64,000 bases of DNA from assembly GCA_036924285.1 (NCBI GenBank), contig JAYKYS010000009.1, positions 17,856,001-17,920,000 on the forward strand. Reading direction: 5' to 3'. Below, in pieces: positions 1 to 13,640 of the stretch (the first letter of the stretch is position 1; every line of letters starts with the position of its first letter). This DNA is from Asterella californica. Its lineage: Eukaryota > Streptophyta > Marchantiopsida > Marchantiales > Aytoniaceae. Position numbers and translations under genes: made by a program. Under the pieces are notes generated by a model, which saw only the letters and a program-made list of their open reading frames with translations, ran no database searches and was not told the origin of the DNA.

Positions 1-3000
1 CTGACGTTTCTTGTCCGACAAAGGCATGAGCTTTGGAGCAATCTACCGTCATTTCCTCTCGCAGCTAAGCTAAGCTCAGCTCTGCTATGCTCTCCTCTGC
101 TCTACGTTAGAAGATTTAGTTACAGTCATTCCCTGTAAAGTTGCAGGCGGTGAGTTTTTGAGGTCCATGTGTACAGATCGACAGCTCGAGGAGAGGGCGG
201 AGGATGAGATCACTTGAAAGGACAGGACATGGAGGAGGATATCTGCCGTAATACTTATTGGAACTTAAGATTTCACTGGTTCCAAGTGTATGGGTCGATG
301 GAGTAAGCTTGCTCTGCGCGTCTTCTCTACATTGAACATTATTGTGCGCTTGAGCCGCAGCGAAGGTTTCCCAGGGTCGGCTCACAGCTTGCCACAAGAT
401 AGCGTCACGAACGAATTTGCCGCCACAACAAATTTCGCTTCTCCATCATCGCCGAAAATGTCTGACGATACACCACCCAATGTTTGTCAAGTCTACTCAT
501 AGTGCGCAGGAGCAGCCATCAGTTAGCCATTGTGCGTGAATTGTAATTTCTTTACGGCTTGCTTGAACACACTGCTTCTGCAGTCGCAGGGACCTTCGAC
601 ATACGGTCGAGGGTCCTGTGTATTTTATCTCCAGGTTCCGTATTGGTTACTTGGAGGAGATGGGTATCATGAATCAAGAGGTCACATGACATATTACAGT
701 TTTTCAGTTCTGCAGTTTTCCATAGAGTCGGTGTCTTCTGTGGTGGATGATGGATGTGTGCGCTGGCTGGGGAACTGCCTATAAACGATAGGGTTTTTTT
801 CCTCGAACAAAATTTGGTTTCATCCCCGCCAACTCTATTTCCTCTTGAGAACTCTCGCCGCCGCAGATGGCCTTCCCAGGTTTGTGTATGTTTTGTTTCC
901 CACTTCCTGATTCCGACAATTATACACGAACTAGGTTTGGGGAACCGTCGGTAGTAAATGGGTTTAAGATGTGTTCTCCACAAACCATCCATCTCATCTC
1001 TTAGTTTTCCTCGTAGCTGTGACTCTTCACTTGATTGCAAGATGGACTATGCATGCATTCCCTTTTGCCAGGAGGGAAATTGGCGCTGGTGTCAATGCCG
1101 CATCAACCTTTTGCAGCTTGTCAGGGGGCTGATAGCGGGGAATGACGACTCTTTAGAGATCATCTGAGTTTACGCCGGAAAGGAAAGAGGACCGGACGAA
1201 ATGTACCACAGCTGAAAAACAGGGAGCTTAGAGTTCCGTTCGCTCACAACCTCCAGCAGAAAGAAGGTCCCATAGCCCGACTGGAATAAGGTCGAGCCGT
1301 ACTAAATTTAGTGAGTTACCTCCAGCTTTCGAGCCTAAGGCTCCCGCGCCTTCCTTCTCGTGCAACCTGTTGAAGCAATCAATTTCTTGGAGGTATAGAA
1401 GGTTTGCTTGGTTTCGGGTTATTTCCAGCTGGGACTGAATTCTGTCTTTTACGAGTTTGGGAATCTGCTTTTGCCTGACGAAGATCGTACTTGTCGATCT
1501 GTACAAGAAATCGACAGACACACGCCTGACAGCCTTGTCTGGCCGCGCGGCCGCCCTTGCTTGCTCTCTCCTTCTGTCTCTCTTCCTTTTCCTCGGTAAC
1601 TAGTTTCAAGCATATGGCCGGACGGGTTCCTCGCATTCGAGTATTCCGTATTAGGGGGTGTCAAGAGGAAATATTCTTCAACGGCGTAGAGGTAACTGGC
1701 CGTAAAATTCTCTCCATGTCTGCTTTATAACGCTTTCCAGCACACTTGTTTGTTTTGTTTGACCGTCCACACACACAGTAACCCACTTCCTAGTTTCTGC
1801 ACCAAAACGCGAAGGGGTTCCTGACTGAGTGCTCAGCGTGCTCATCAGATTCCGTCCGGTCAAATGCTTTACAGCAAGTTCTCACTAGCGCAGATGCGAT
1901 GCGATGGTCGGTACCAGTATGTGGATGGCGTATAAACGGTATAGGTACAGTGCAGTCCGGTTCGCTGCGAGGCTGCGAATATCAGCCGTACCGAGTCAGT
2001 ACTGTATTGCACAGAGAGGATGAAGGAGGATCGTAGTGTACAATCCGTTCTCTTCTGCAATAAGATATCACCGTGATAGCGTAAACTTGCCACCACCTCT
2101 CGTCTCCATCTCTCCTTCTCTTCCTTTCCGTGGAAGATCTGCAGCATCGAATCTCACCTCACCTTTCTGTTGCTCTCGTTGTAGTTGTGTCTCGTGATGT
2201 GATTGATACAGTGTTAATTTGGACGAATGAATGCGGTTACAGACGAAGAGCGGTCGATTGTTTCTTTTCTTCTTCCTTTTCTCTTTTCAAAATTTTCTTC
2301 TCTCTGCTCCATCTTCTCGTTCGTTGCTGTGCTGGCTGTCTAGCGGCCAGGACTGTTGCAGCCAGGAGTAGCACCAGATCTCAAGATCTTCGAGTGGAAG
2401 TACCGTGATGTACATTATCGGCGTCATTCATGGTTGTATCGCATCATCTTTTCTAGTTTTGGTGGCCCAAGCTCAGTAGATGAGCAAGAAGCATGTTACG
2501 TACAAATTCCAGATTCTGTTGATCCCGTCCGCCAAAGCACCACCATCCATATGCCCTAATCGCGTACGTTCTGTCGTTTTCTTCTCTCGCTCGATCAGAG
2601 GCGTGCTCCTCCTTGGTAGGTTTCTTGGACGAGCTTGTCAGAGAGAAGAGATTTTAGACTCTAGAGGTTGCGAACTCGTCCGCTCGCCCTGTAATTGTCC
2701 AAATGTCGTCACCCTCTCGCTCTCTCTGTCAATATAGATCTTAATATCCTATCATCGGAAGTCGTCCTTCAGTTCGTCCTTATTCGAGCTCGGCTCGGAC
2801 GTCAGACTAGTCATTTTTGGGAAGTCCTTCCTTCCACCTTCAACGCCTCGTACAAAATTATCCTGCGCATCACTTGTAACAAATCATTCGGAGATCATAC
2901 CACAATCTTTCACCGTCATCGATGTTAGTTCAGGGCCATAGATCGGTCCGACCGGTAGTTGACGCGGGTTTGGATCTCGGGATCATCAATATAGATTCTC

Positions 3001-4095
3001 AGAGGTCTGAGGATCTAATGGATGAGACGATTGATTAGTATTTGTTTGTGGCAGAAGCTATGCTTTGTTGTTCGCTTGTCTCGAGAATTGCTTGCTTACT
3101 TGCGCAGGTTCGAGTCTATGTCATGCAAAGCACATGACCTCTCTGTGTCAAGCCTTTTCCTCTTCGCTCTCGAACGAACTCTGCAATCATCCGCCATGCT
3201 CATGAAGCTTGAAAAGCAACGAGTATATTTATCTATTGTGAAGTTTGCTGCGTTGTGCAGATTGTTGCGTTCTTTTGTCTCAACCGTTGGAAGAAGATGC
3301 CCAGTGACAAGGCGACGACGACATACATGTCAATGGACGGACGGATGGGACCGGGGAGGACGAGGCTTTGAGCATGTGTAAGAGCGGAAACGTACAACAA
3401 CAACGTGAAAGGATAGACCAACTTTGAGCATGGCAGAGTGCAGAATCTTTCAGCAGCAGCAGCATCAGTGCTTTTAAGTTGACATGCTTTTGCGAAAGGC
3501 CGAGAGGATAGAATGCCCATGTATCGCCTGCGTGCCAGTACTTGAGAGGGGCCTACGATGGTCCAGGCTGCCCTCAATTTAGCTCTGCTTTTGAGTCTGA
3601 AGCAGGTCCAACCGCACGCGAGCTGCTCAAGATTCTCGTCGTCCCCACACAATAATCAAAAGTGCACTGGACGAACAATCTACGCGAGGACCAGTGAGTC
3701 AGGTCAGTCCACACCATACGACTATACTACATCTAGGTTAGGGTTCCTTCCCCGTCTGGTAGAGTAGATGTCAACATAAACTAACTGCATCAGCAGCGCC
3801 TGCAGCAGACGACAGCTTTATCTGATGCGTACTCCTGACAGGTCCCGTTCATCCGGACTAGTGCTAATTCAGTTCGATAGATATTCTATGGGACGAACTG
3901 TGACTCCCTTCCTAAATCGTGAGTCGTGACCCAGCTAAACTCAAGTTCACGCCCAACCAAGAGAATAAACACCGACTCATGGCGCGTTTCGAACCAGTCT
4001 CCTGACATGCATTAACTTTTGTGCCAGACCTCACAACGGGAGAATACCCCAAGCATATGGAATTCTGCGGATAAATAAGTACATATATAGAAGAC
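1..4095. other. Leading region with no supportable gene
   Basis: No open frame here shows a recognisable domain, codon pattern or splice chain. Positions 60-106 hold a short degenerate run of AGCT/CTCTG-like units. Pyrimidine-rich stretches lie near 1550-1605 and 2095-2130. The base composition is more GC-rich than the AT-rich middle of the window. It could be promoter or 5' untranslated sequence of a gene outside the window, but nothing shown proves it. Open frames up to 162 aa occur on both strands and look like chance. Confidence 0.4.
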
Positions 4096-4099
4096 AGAC

Positions 4100-4232
4100 T
4101 ACGCAATGAATAGCCAACGGATGGGAAGACCCCATCAAACATACAAGGGAAAGAGGGAACCGAAGGGCCAAGCAACCAACATCATGAAGAGAAGAAGAAC
4201 ATCGGGGCTAATGCACACTATCAGTAGCTCTA
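4100..4232 (-). repeat. Dispersed repeat R1, copy A
   Basis: Read on the minus strand, this segment carries the R1 signature: TAGAGCTACTGATAG, then TTGCTTGGCCCTTCGG, a CCCTTGTA block, GATGGGGTCTTCCCATCCG and finally ATTCATTGCGT. The same ordered blocks recur near 31.3 kb, 33.8 kb and 61.7 kb. In this copy the GC hairpin seen at the head of the other copies is degraded. R1 looks like a short non-autonomous element or a solo terminal repeat. No coding capacity is visible. Confidence 0.6.
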
Positions 4233-4239
4233 ATGTCTT

Positions 4240-5590
4240 TTATCGCTATTAAAATATCACACATCGATAAATTAAAACTCTTGCATATAATTGGTGCACA
4301 TGAAGTAGCATCACTTTTTGCAATTGCTCTCCTGTGGACATGTTTGCTAAAGCTCTCTGTTGTCTAAAAATCGTAGTGCAGAATGAAAAAGAAAGTGGTA
4401 CCTTTGACGTCTCTCATGATAAGCTTTGATACAATCTCGAATAAAAACGTCAAACTTCGAGCACTTGGAGCAAAAAGAGATCGACGTTCAACAATCACTA
4501 TAGAGGAGGATTATTGTTCTAGAGACAAATCTAGAGATGATGTGTCAACGTAGAAGGACTCGGAGCGCTTGGTCTTTCTAGGACAGAAGCATACGATAGC
4601 AATAGAGTGATGTCGTATAACATGTCGTATAACATGTTCTTTTTTTTGACAATACATTGGGTATATGGCTGTGTAGAGGTATGTGCTTTGAACATGATGA
4701 CTTTGAGTCTCAATCTTTCAACCTAAATGTTTCTCTATCTACTAGATTCTCGTTAATCCAACCACCACAATTCTATCTATTACAATCGAAAGATGCTATA
4801 GTTTGACATTCTCACATGTGCGACTTTTCAGAATTCAACCAAACTTTTTACTCGTATATGTAAACCAATCGAGTCCCATTACAGCTTGTTGCACATCGTG
4901 ATCTCCTAAGCACTCCAGCAAGGTATAACATGCATGCCTCAAGCTACTCAGTTTACAACATAGCACCAACGATGGCTGTATCTGAGAGTTTGAGAACCCG
5001 AACATTAGATTTGATTGTCTTCATAAAGACAAGAAAAACTATGTTTCATGTTCTATTTAAAAGCTAGGGTTAGAGTCATTGCGACTCCTCGTTCTTTTAT
5101 CACTTAGAGCTGAAATCAACCCCACACCTTCAAAATGTTGTCTTCTATGTTTGCATGACAGTTTCAGTAACAAACTTCTCTCCAATTGCTTGAAAAGAAA
5201 AAAAGAAGACAATAGATATGATCAAAAACTCGAATATGCTAATAACAAAAACTTCTCCAAACTTTGAGAACTCAGTTCTCCCAACTCGGTCAACCAATGG
5301 TGATCAAAATTCATAGAAAACTTTATTGGACCCTCACTCCTACTTTGAACATTTTTCAGATTAGAACCTCAATCCAACTCTCTGATATGGATCAAATCCT
5401 AATATGTGATAACGTAAGAGCTTTACCGACCCAAGTATGTCTGATCCTGAACAACCTTTAAACAACAATACCCGTTACGTCACGTCTAAACCATTCAGCT
5501 TCATTCGTCTGATTCTATCAGCATAAACACTAAGCATCTTCAAACTAAGTTATCTTCACTGTTATTGTTCTCAGAAACTCTGACGAAGAA
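4240..5590. other. AT-rich intergenic stretch
   Basis: No gene recognised. A 12-bp unit (ACATGTCGTATA-like) is repeated twice near 4612-4636. The remaining short open frames have no visible domain. Confidence 0.35.
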
Positions 5591-5599
5591 CTATCTTCT

Positions 5600-8290
5600 T
5601 CCGCCTGAGTACGAAGCATACTTCTTCTGAACTGTTTCCTAAGAAGAACTCACACCGAAGATACTTCTTAAGAAGAACACTTCATCAAAAGTACTTCGTC
5701 CTAAAACTACTTTGTAGTAAACTAACTTCGTAGTTGCTAGTTTATTCTCAATCTTCGTCTTAAACTTCTTACTCAGATTTCAGATGCAACTGACAAAGTA
5801 CTTCGTCACCCATTCTAACTCCTACCACAACATCCTGCGAAACATCGTAAGTAAAACTCCGGAGAAGACAAATACACAATGGCTCCGTTAACTTCAGATA
5901 ACATAAAATTTAAAGAATGAAAATAACAACATAAGAAGTCTCACGAACAAACAACAAAACAAATTTATACTACTTTATCCAGAATCGACATATCTGACTT
6001 TCTAAGAAGAAGGATGAACATCTATATTATTCGATGAAGATCGTACGTCTGAAATGACAACACTCGAGCTTAACGCTAAATCCCTAACTATCTAGCTAAC
6101 CAAAAACTCCATTATCTCCCTGATCTCACGAAGTTCTCGTACTACCCTCTGTCCTAATCTAGCTATTCGGTTCTTTGCCGAAGAACTCTGTACATCCTCT
6201 ACCTCTAGTTCTTGTCTAATCTGGCAAAGAAGTCTAAGCTCCGAAGTATCCAAGTCTACTATGAAGATTCGCGGACTGTTTCTCAGCCGAAGTGCACTTC
6301 GTCTTCAACTTCTTTGTTTCCTTAGTCATTTCGACTATGACGTCTTGGCAACTGTCTCGTTGAAGCCTCATATCTGTCATCTCCTTCTTCACCAAAGATA
6401 ACACCTTTCTCATGCTCCTTTCTCATCTCAGACTTCTGACAAAGTAAGTCTTCTTGCTCCGAAGTCAGTCTGCGTACTTCTTCACTCTTCGTAGTGACTT
6501 CTCTCTTCATCGTCAAGACAATAGCTTGTAGATTCTCCTTCTCTTCCTGCTAGTTATCTCCGTCGAAGTTCATCATCTGTACAATTTTGATCAAGTTAAG
6601 CTGCCTCCCAACTACCTTCCTTTCGAGACGAAGAGTAAAGATATAACCACTTCCCGTAAGTACTTCATCGAAGAACTGAGTCGATGTACATCTTCCATCG
6701 AAGAAGAAAGTCCCTACGTTTCTCCAAGTTCTTTTTTTCTCCCCAATCGGTGTGTCTTCGTCTGCCATGATGACATCCTCCGCATCGAACTCTTCGGCAA
6801 TTCACACAATTCACTTTTCTTTCATCTTTTTTGATAAGTCGATGGTGCGAATCTTGGTGTCACTCCCAAGATTCTTCTTCTCTCACTTCTTTACACCGGT
6901 GCTACGACTTTCTCGGTATCATCAACTTCGTCTTAGTTGACGATCTCTGTCTATTCGTAGCTTCTATTGTAGTGACTTCCTCAGTAAGTACTTCTTCGTT
7001 AGTAACTTTGTCGAACAATTTCTCCATCGATACATCTTTCCGTGGAGTTGGTTTGATCACAAACTCGTCTTCTTTCGGTTGATCAACGAAGCCCAACTTC
7101 TTCTTATGTTCGTATGTGATCAATCTCCTCCCCATGTAGAATACTGAGACAAATGCATCAATGTACATCATGTCATCTCCGGTCCACTGCTTCTGCACAT
7201 GTATGTGAAGAATCCTCACCCATGTGCTCATTTTTTGAAGAAGAGTTCTTCAATGAAATAAATCTGCCAATTGGACATATACATGATCCTCTTCGGCTTG
7301 AAGATCATCATAATCGCATCTGCTACTTCTCGTTTCTTCGCATCGAAGAAGTCTCATGTGTGATACATATTTCTTCCTTGAGGTAGCTCTCGAAATAGCC
7401 GAGGAAAAGTTACAAACTGTCTCCACTAGAGCATGCGACGAAGTACTGTCAAACAGTAAATCCTCGCCCTTCTCTGCTTCATCTCCTCTTAGTACGAAGC
7501 GCTAGTTACTTCGGTCTAATTGCTTGACCTTCCATAAGATTCATCCGAGGGATGTTCTCGACATACACGAAGCTCATGAACTAACTTCGTCGACACCATT
7601 GACCATTAGGCATATCGACGAAGTCCGATGTAGTTCACATCCAAGACTCGAAGTCGCGATAGCTTTGATGTTTGCATTCTGCTCATTCGAAGAACAAGGT
7701 AGTGATAAAAGACATGAAGTACGAAGAATATAGTAAGGTACGAAGAACAGACTTCCTCTCTTAGAATTTCTTCCTCTAAATAGTCTTCGCCGAAGTTACT
7801 CTTCTTCATTGATAAACTTCTATGAGCCTTTCTACTCTTCCTAACATTGTTGATACGATACAATAAATGACCTAACTCGCTACTCTTATACATCGCGATG
7901 GCTTTAATCCTTCGTGCTGCAGTTAAGGTTTTGCAGTTCCACTGAAGTTCTTCGTCAGCTGAAGTACGAAGAAGTCATTCCTCACCGACTTCATCAATAC
8001 TTCAATCTTTGGTAACTTTGTCATTCGGAATCTGTTTGTCTTGCACAACATATCGTTAGAAAGCTCTTTATCCAAAGAATCCATCCATGAGAAACTTCCA
8101 TCCAAAATGTCTTCACAACTTCTCTTCATTCCTCAAGAGTAGATCTTCTTCACGAAACTTCTAATTAACACTACTCTACTTCTATCCTCTATCTTCTACT
8201 ATCTATTTTTCTTATTTACTCTACAAGAATCAATTAATTAACAAAAACGAAAATCAAAGCTTCACATACTCCCCCTCTCAATTGTGAAGC
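5600..8290 (-). pseudogene. Decayed lysine/glutamate-rich ORF debris downstream of a Ty3/gypsy pol
   Basis: The plus strand is saturated with CTTCG, ACTTCGT and TCTTCG words. On the minus strand these become CGAAG-rich codons for Glu, Lys, Val and Thr. Minus-strand open fragments at 8129-7923, 7893-7606, 7231-6902, 6768-6550 and 6516-6322 share this charged composition, for example the segment EEVLTEEVTT in the third one. They lie directly 3' of the integrase remnant at 8305-9640 and in the same orientation. They may therefore be an extra ORF of the same element, as some plant Ty3 lineages carry, or an unrelated gene. No domain is recognised and the frame is repeatedly broken. Confidence 0.35.
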
Positions 8291-8304
8291 GACCCCACGA
8301 ACAC

Positions 8305-9640
8305 TCAAGAGTAGTATCTCTTGATTCTCCATCCATTCACTCGAGTGGCTAACAAAGTTTCATCAAGTTCTTCCAATTGAACAGAACCATTACTATAACG
8401 ACGCGATACTTTATAAGGACCCATCCAACGTAAGTGTAGTTTCCTTGAGACTTTAGCAAACCTATTGTCATACAGCAGTACTAGATCTCCATCTTTAATG
8501 TTCATCTTACGTATCTTCTTATTGTGTTTCTCTTTCCGCTTCATTTGGATAGTTTTTGTCAATCTCTTAGATTCCTTGCGGTCTTCCTCAAATGTCACAA
8601 GACTCTTGAGTCGTAGTAACTGGTTCTCTTCCACTGACAATCTATCTTCAAACAAAATTTTGTAAGTAGGTACATCAAATTCAACTCGCATAATCGGTGT
8701 GATGTCATACGTTAGGAAAAAAGATATTTGACACGTCATATCTTCTTTGTATTTCAAAATACTCACAAGACAGTCGATAACTATGTATCTCAATCGTTCG
8801 CATGATTCACTATCACTTTATTCAGAATCTTGCACAACACTCCATTAGACTTCTTCGTTAGTCCATTAGCTTTTGGATTATACGGCGTTGTCTTCGGTGT
8901 TTTATATCAAAATAGTCTGTCTGTTGTTCTATCATCGTTTAAGAAATGAGTACCTCGGTCACTCACCAACTCCAATAGGCATCTATATCGAGCAATGATT
9001 TGTGTGTACACAAACTCAGTCATAATAGATGCGTCATCCTTTTTGGTAGCTGCTGCTTCAACCATCTTCGTTGCATAATCAGTCGCTATCAAAATGTACC
9101 TTCTCTTAGTGCGACATGTTGCGAGTTGTATGACCCTACAAAATCAATATCATACTTCTCGAATGGTGCATCGGATGTAACAGCCATTGAGTGGTTGGCG
9201 TAGGCTTACCCACTCGCTGACAATTATCACATTTCTTGATGATTTCTCATGAACATCTGTTTATATTGTTGGCCACCAATATTCAGCTGAGAGAATCTTC
9301 TTCACAATTTTTCTCAGCGCATGGTGTCCACCTTCAACTCGTACGGTCATGCTTGAGGTATGAGGATTGTTTGCTGTTCTGCATCTATTTCTTCTAGGCA
9401 CTGCAACGTCGGCAAATATCTATACAGATCATAGTACTTCGTGGCCGGTGCTACTGTCAGCTGAAACAATTCTTCATCTAGAAAGTCATTTGTCACTGTA
9501 TCCATTCGTTCTCCAGTCCTTAGTCTAGACAAGTAATCAACATTCTCATGATGAATCCCTTCTTTGGTCTGAATTGTGAAGTTGAACTCCTGAAGTAACA
9601 ACATCCGTCTACTTCTTGTAATGTCTTAGGATTTCTCCTT
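8305..9640 (-). pseudogene. Degenerate Ty3/gypsy pol remnant (RNase H end and integrase)
   Basis: Minus-strand fragments occur in the order of a Ty3/gypsy polyprotein. The end of RNase H is at 9604-9347 (segment HHENVDYLSRL). An integrase zinc-binding region near 9330-9190 is broken by a stop; it contains AEYWWPTI and CDNCQRVGKPTP. The integrase core at 9092-8907 contains IATDYATKMVEA and VSDRGTHFLND, and a PKANG-like piece lies near 8850. The integrase C-terminal GPY/F region is at 8793-8305, with WMGPYKVSRRY. Frames change between blocks, so the copy cannot make one polyprotein. Reverse transcriptase and protease were not found upstream of 9640, so the copy is probably truncated. The spelling resembles plant non-chromovirus lineages rather than the intact element at 19.7 kb. 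Confidence 0.8.
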
Positions 9641-9649
9641 TACACCATT

Positions 9650-12600
9650 GTAGCATAACAGATTTCATTCTCCAAGAAGATTTACACTAGTTACACTGTT
9701 CTAAGTTCTAAGCTTAATCTGACCAAATTCACAAACACATTGGTTTTGTCTAAAAGTTCTTTCTTACCCACACAATCACGCAACTTCTAGACTCTCCCAA
9801 AAATGCTAAGAAATGTAACACACGACTACTATTTCAAATATAACACAAATGTGCACTGAGAAGCCAAGGAAGACGATTATTGACCCTTGCTAGGCTTCCA
9901 GTCTTCTCAAGTCAGCTTCAAGAAGCAAATCTCATCTTCTAGTGGTTCAACTTGACTTTTGACATCCTTAGAGCACTACCTCTGCTAGGTAGATGCCATT
10001 TACTATTCCACACAACAAACTCATGCAGAGAGGATGTTGCGCTTCTCTGGTCTAGTTGAGGCTTCCGGAGGCTCACACCCTCTAAGATGATCCCTTCTGG
10101 ACTTCTGAGAGTTCCTAAGTCTCTATCACAAACTCAGAATTGACTGTATCACACAATGCAAATCATCCTTGCAGATGCTCCATTGATTAGATCAATCACA
10201 GGGTGTTTGTCCTCTGTAGCCTTCTCAAACTTCTGCCTACTGAAATGATCTGCAACAACACTCTACATCTAATGATGCTCACATAAGGCTTTGTAACGGA
10301 TAGAAGATAGAATGAAGATGAGAAGATGATAGAGAGAAGAGAAGAATAGAAAAGAATAAGAAAATGAGAGAAAAGATGAGAATAAATCTTCCGACATGCT
10401 TCTAGTCTAGATCTTGACTAACAAGCCATCTCTGCTTGTAGTAATATGGGGGAGAAGACTAAACACATATTTACAGTCCCACCGTCTGCTTGTTGAGGAT
10501 GACGTCTCATAATGTGATAAGAAGCGATCCGTCAACTTTTGTGTACCTTAGGTTTTTCTCTCGAGGCAACCTGGAGTTAATTATCACCCATTGTTTCTTT
10601 AACCAAATGAGCTTGTGCCGACACTCTCATCGCATAACTATTCGGTTTTCTACTTGTTACTTAGTCAAAGTACTACAGATACAACTTCTGGCTTCTTCTG
10701 TCCTCATCTTCAACTACTCTGTCTCAAGGAATCTATATCTCACAGACAGTCTTTATGTGGACTTAAGTGCTCCACTGGATGAGACAAAGTTTGACACTAC
10801 ACAACTTCTGACAGCCATCGTCACTCAACAGGAAAATTTCTCATGCACAATTGGGTATGAATTCGATGAAATCATCTGCGCAATTCTAACTAAGCAAGGC
10901 ATCACATGGATTCCTAAGGAGACAACCCACCTTGCAATTCATCCTACTTCCTAGCAAAAGATGAAGAGATACTCGAGAAGAGAGTCTTACGAAATGATCA
11001 GAAGAAGATTGAGGGCTCCTGCGGTGATAGTGACCTCCAGGAAGACTCTCGAGATAACTTTTGGGTAAATGACGTCTCTAGAAGACTTCCTGCATCTAGA
11101 CTTCCTATCATTGGTCTCATCTGTCTTCTGGCTTCATGCACGCAATTCTATCCTCACAACAAATACTGAACACTTGTACTCTATCTTTTGACTCTTCACC
11201 TCGTATACACTCTTAGAAGAACCTTGCTGTGAAATGAGAAGACGTGACTTTTTGACATTGCTCTCCAGATTTTGCTAGCAAGACTCTTCACAATTCTCAT
11301 CTAAGGTTGAAAGAAGAAGGAACATGCTATTATGGGTCAGACAGAAGAGATCTGTGGAGGGCCCTCATATCTTTTTGCACATTCTGCCAGCCTTTCTAAT
11401 CTTCTAGCTCTCTAGGAAGATGTGGATTTGGGAAGACAAGAAGCTTAGGAGGCACTGACCTGATTTCCAAGTTCCTGCTTCTCGAAACAATTATCAACTC
11501 ACAGTTCCACTCTGGATTCACATCAACATTCTCGTAATTCAATTCAAATCAAATCCATACTACTTGATGTGAATTCGAACTTCAGCTTTTGGAAATGTCC
11601 AGACTTAAAACAACAAGTCTTCTGTCTACAGATTCTGGGGACAAAAGCACAATGGGGTAGGAAAATGGATGGTCAGAAACAAAGAGTTTTAAGACAGAGG
11701 AGTGGAAGATCAAATTTGATTACGAGAAGGGAGATTGAGAAGAAGGCTGTCAAAAACTGGACAGCGCTTCCTCCTGCATTCCACTCAGGGGAAATTTCAG
11801 AAGAGAGAGAGAGGGTAGGTAGGCTTCTTGTAAGCAATCGAGGAAGAAAGAAATATAGGATCAGAAAGGTGATAAGAGGATGCGAAGGGAGAAGAAGCGA
11901 GAAGAATATCAAAATGCGCTACGCTTATGCTCAATCTCCAAATGTCTTCTACGCACTGCTGATGTGAGTGCTTGCTTCGATTCTGTTCACGAGTGACTTC
12001 GCCTTGCTAAGACACTGCCTTCGCATTCGACTTCGAGCTTTGCTGTCTGCAGCTTGAAGCTCCAATCTTCAATTCTAGAGGTCTTCAATTCTTGCGATCC
12101 TTGGGAAATCCTACCTGCTTCTACTTCAAGCTCTCTTCTTGCTAGAAGACGATTATCCTCTCAATCTCTCACTGCAATTTCTCTATGCGCACCTCTAATG
12201 TCTTCCTCGATGTGTTTGAATTCAAGTAGAGAAGAAGAAAAAATGATATGGCGCTTCCGTGCCTCTTCTCTTGATATGGTAGTTCCTCTGTCTACTCCCT
12301 AGCTACCCACGTTTTGGGTAAGTGTCCTGTCAGTCGTAGCTCTACATACTGCTTAGGTGGTTGTCCTTTAGGTCCACCAAACACCTACTACGTCACCCAG
12401 TTGGTGCTAGGTTGGTGTCTCCTGTAGTTACAGTCATGATCCTCCCTGGAAGACTTCGCACTATGTCTTCTGGGTTCCGTCTTCCGGCTTCCGGAAGAAG
12501 TCATCTTCTTCCAAAAATCTGTCTTAAGTTAATCTTCCTATTAAGGAGGGGGTAAACTTAAGTAACAAGGTCAACTCAATTATATATACACGTCGTTAAC

Positions 12601-13640
12601 TTAAAAATTATGAAAAATTCCCAAAACTTACAATTTGTGAGCACCACAACTGACCATTTAGTGCTAAAAATCCAGTAAGTAGTACTTTTCCCTCTAGAAT
12701 CCACCTTCGAGTTAAATAATACCAACGATCACTTATTTCTTTGCATAAATAATCCCTAAAACACAACGTGGAAGCTGATAGTTTTACCTCCGAGCTAGAA
12801 GATCTTTCTTTCTACTAGACTAATCAGGTCTAGAAGTACCTTCTCTCGGCACCTCTACTGGAGTTGTAACAGCCTTCATCGGCACCTCGACTACAACTCC
12901 TAATAGTAGCAAAAACTACTAAAAGTCTACTCCTAAAGAACTTATCTCTTCGTGACTGGGAGCAAGGCACATGCACGGTACTTCCCTAAGGTTTCCTGCT
13001 TGCAATGCATATACACTAACTCTCAGTCACTCAAATATCCGGAGGACGCATCACTCGGAACCAGAAGTAAAAGCATAAGTAATACAAGACATAGTCCCAT
13101 TGCCATGCATTACTGAGAGCAATGAAATCAGAATTAAATCAGGAGGACATCAAATTAAGGTGTCACAAAAGGGTTCTCAACTCACGGCTCGGTAAGAAAT
13201 TCTTAGTCTAGATCCCCATGCTTAAACTTTATTACATCTTGCCACCTAGAACTTAATCTAGACTAATGGTAACTCCAGCCTACACTGATCTGCCTTCTTA
13301 CGTGAAAAGCGAGGCTTAAATAACCTCCTGAAGTGGACTTAGTACCCCTGCCGAGCCTAAACAGCCAGCTGGTCAAAAAGGCGGTACACTTAGCTTTTCC
13401 ACTTATGGTCATTTCTAAACTACACTAATTGTCACAGCCAAACTGCCTACTTTAATCGACTGCTTTTCATATTACCCCCTCTATCTGCTGTAAGAGGTCA
13501 AATACCTTGACAGGGTTTAGACCAGCATGGTTCGGTTCTTGTAATAACGTGACTTCTTCTTCACTAGAAACATCCTCTGATGCCACCTGGTGGGTTACGG
13601 CTTGCTAAAGCTTCTCCGGCAGCTGCTCTCTCTCTAAACG
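9650..13640. other. Repeat-like region without a clear gene
   Basis: Words such as TCTAGAAGACTTCC and GAAGATGAGAAGATG recur between 9.9 and 12.5 kb, which suggests decayed element sequence. A purine run, AAGGAGGGGGTAAAC, at about 12542-12556 resembles a plus-strand polypurine tract, but no matching LTR pair was found. A 154-codon plus-strand frame (10490-10954) and a 132-codon one (11569-11967) have no recognisable domain and are not called as genes. From 12.6 to 13.6 kb nothing identifiable was seen. Confidence 0.35.

Noticed and set aside
552..1040. 162-codon minus-strand open frame
   Set aside because: No domain, no splice context, and comparable frames occur on the opposite strand; treated as chance.
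3233..3652. 139-codon minus-strand open frame
   Set aside because: No recognisable domain or codon signal; low-complexity pyrimidine-rich surroundings inflate open frames.
10490..10954. 154-codon plus-strand frame that could be a gene
   Set aside because: Looks like element debris, with no motif and no conserved neighbour; described only as part of the region.
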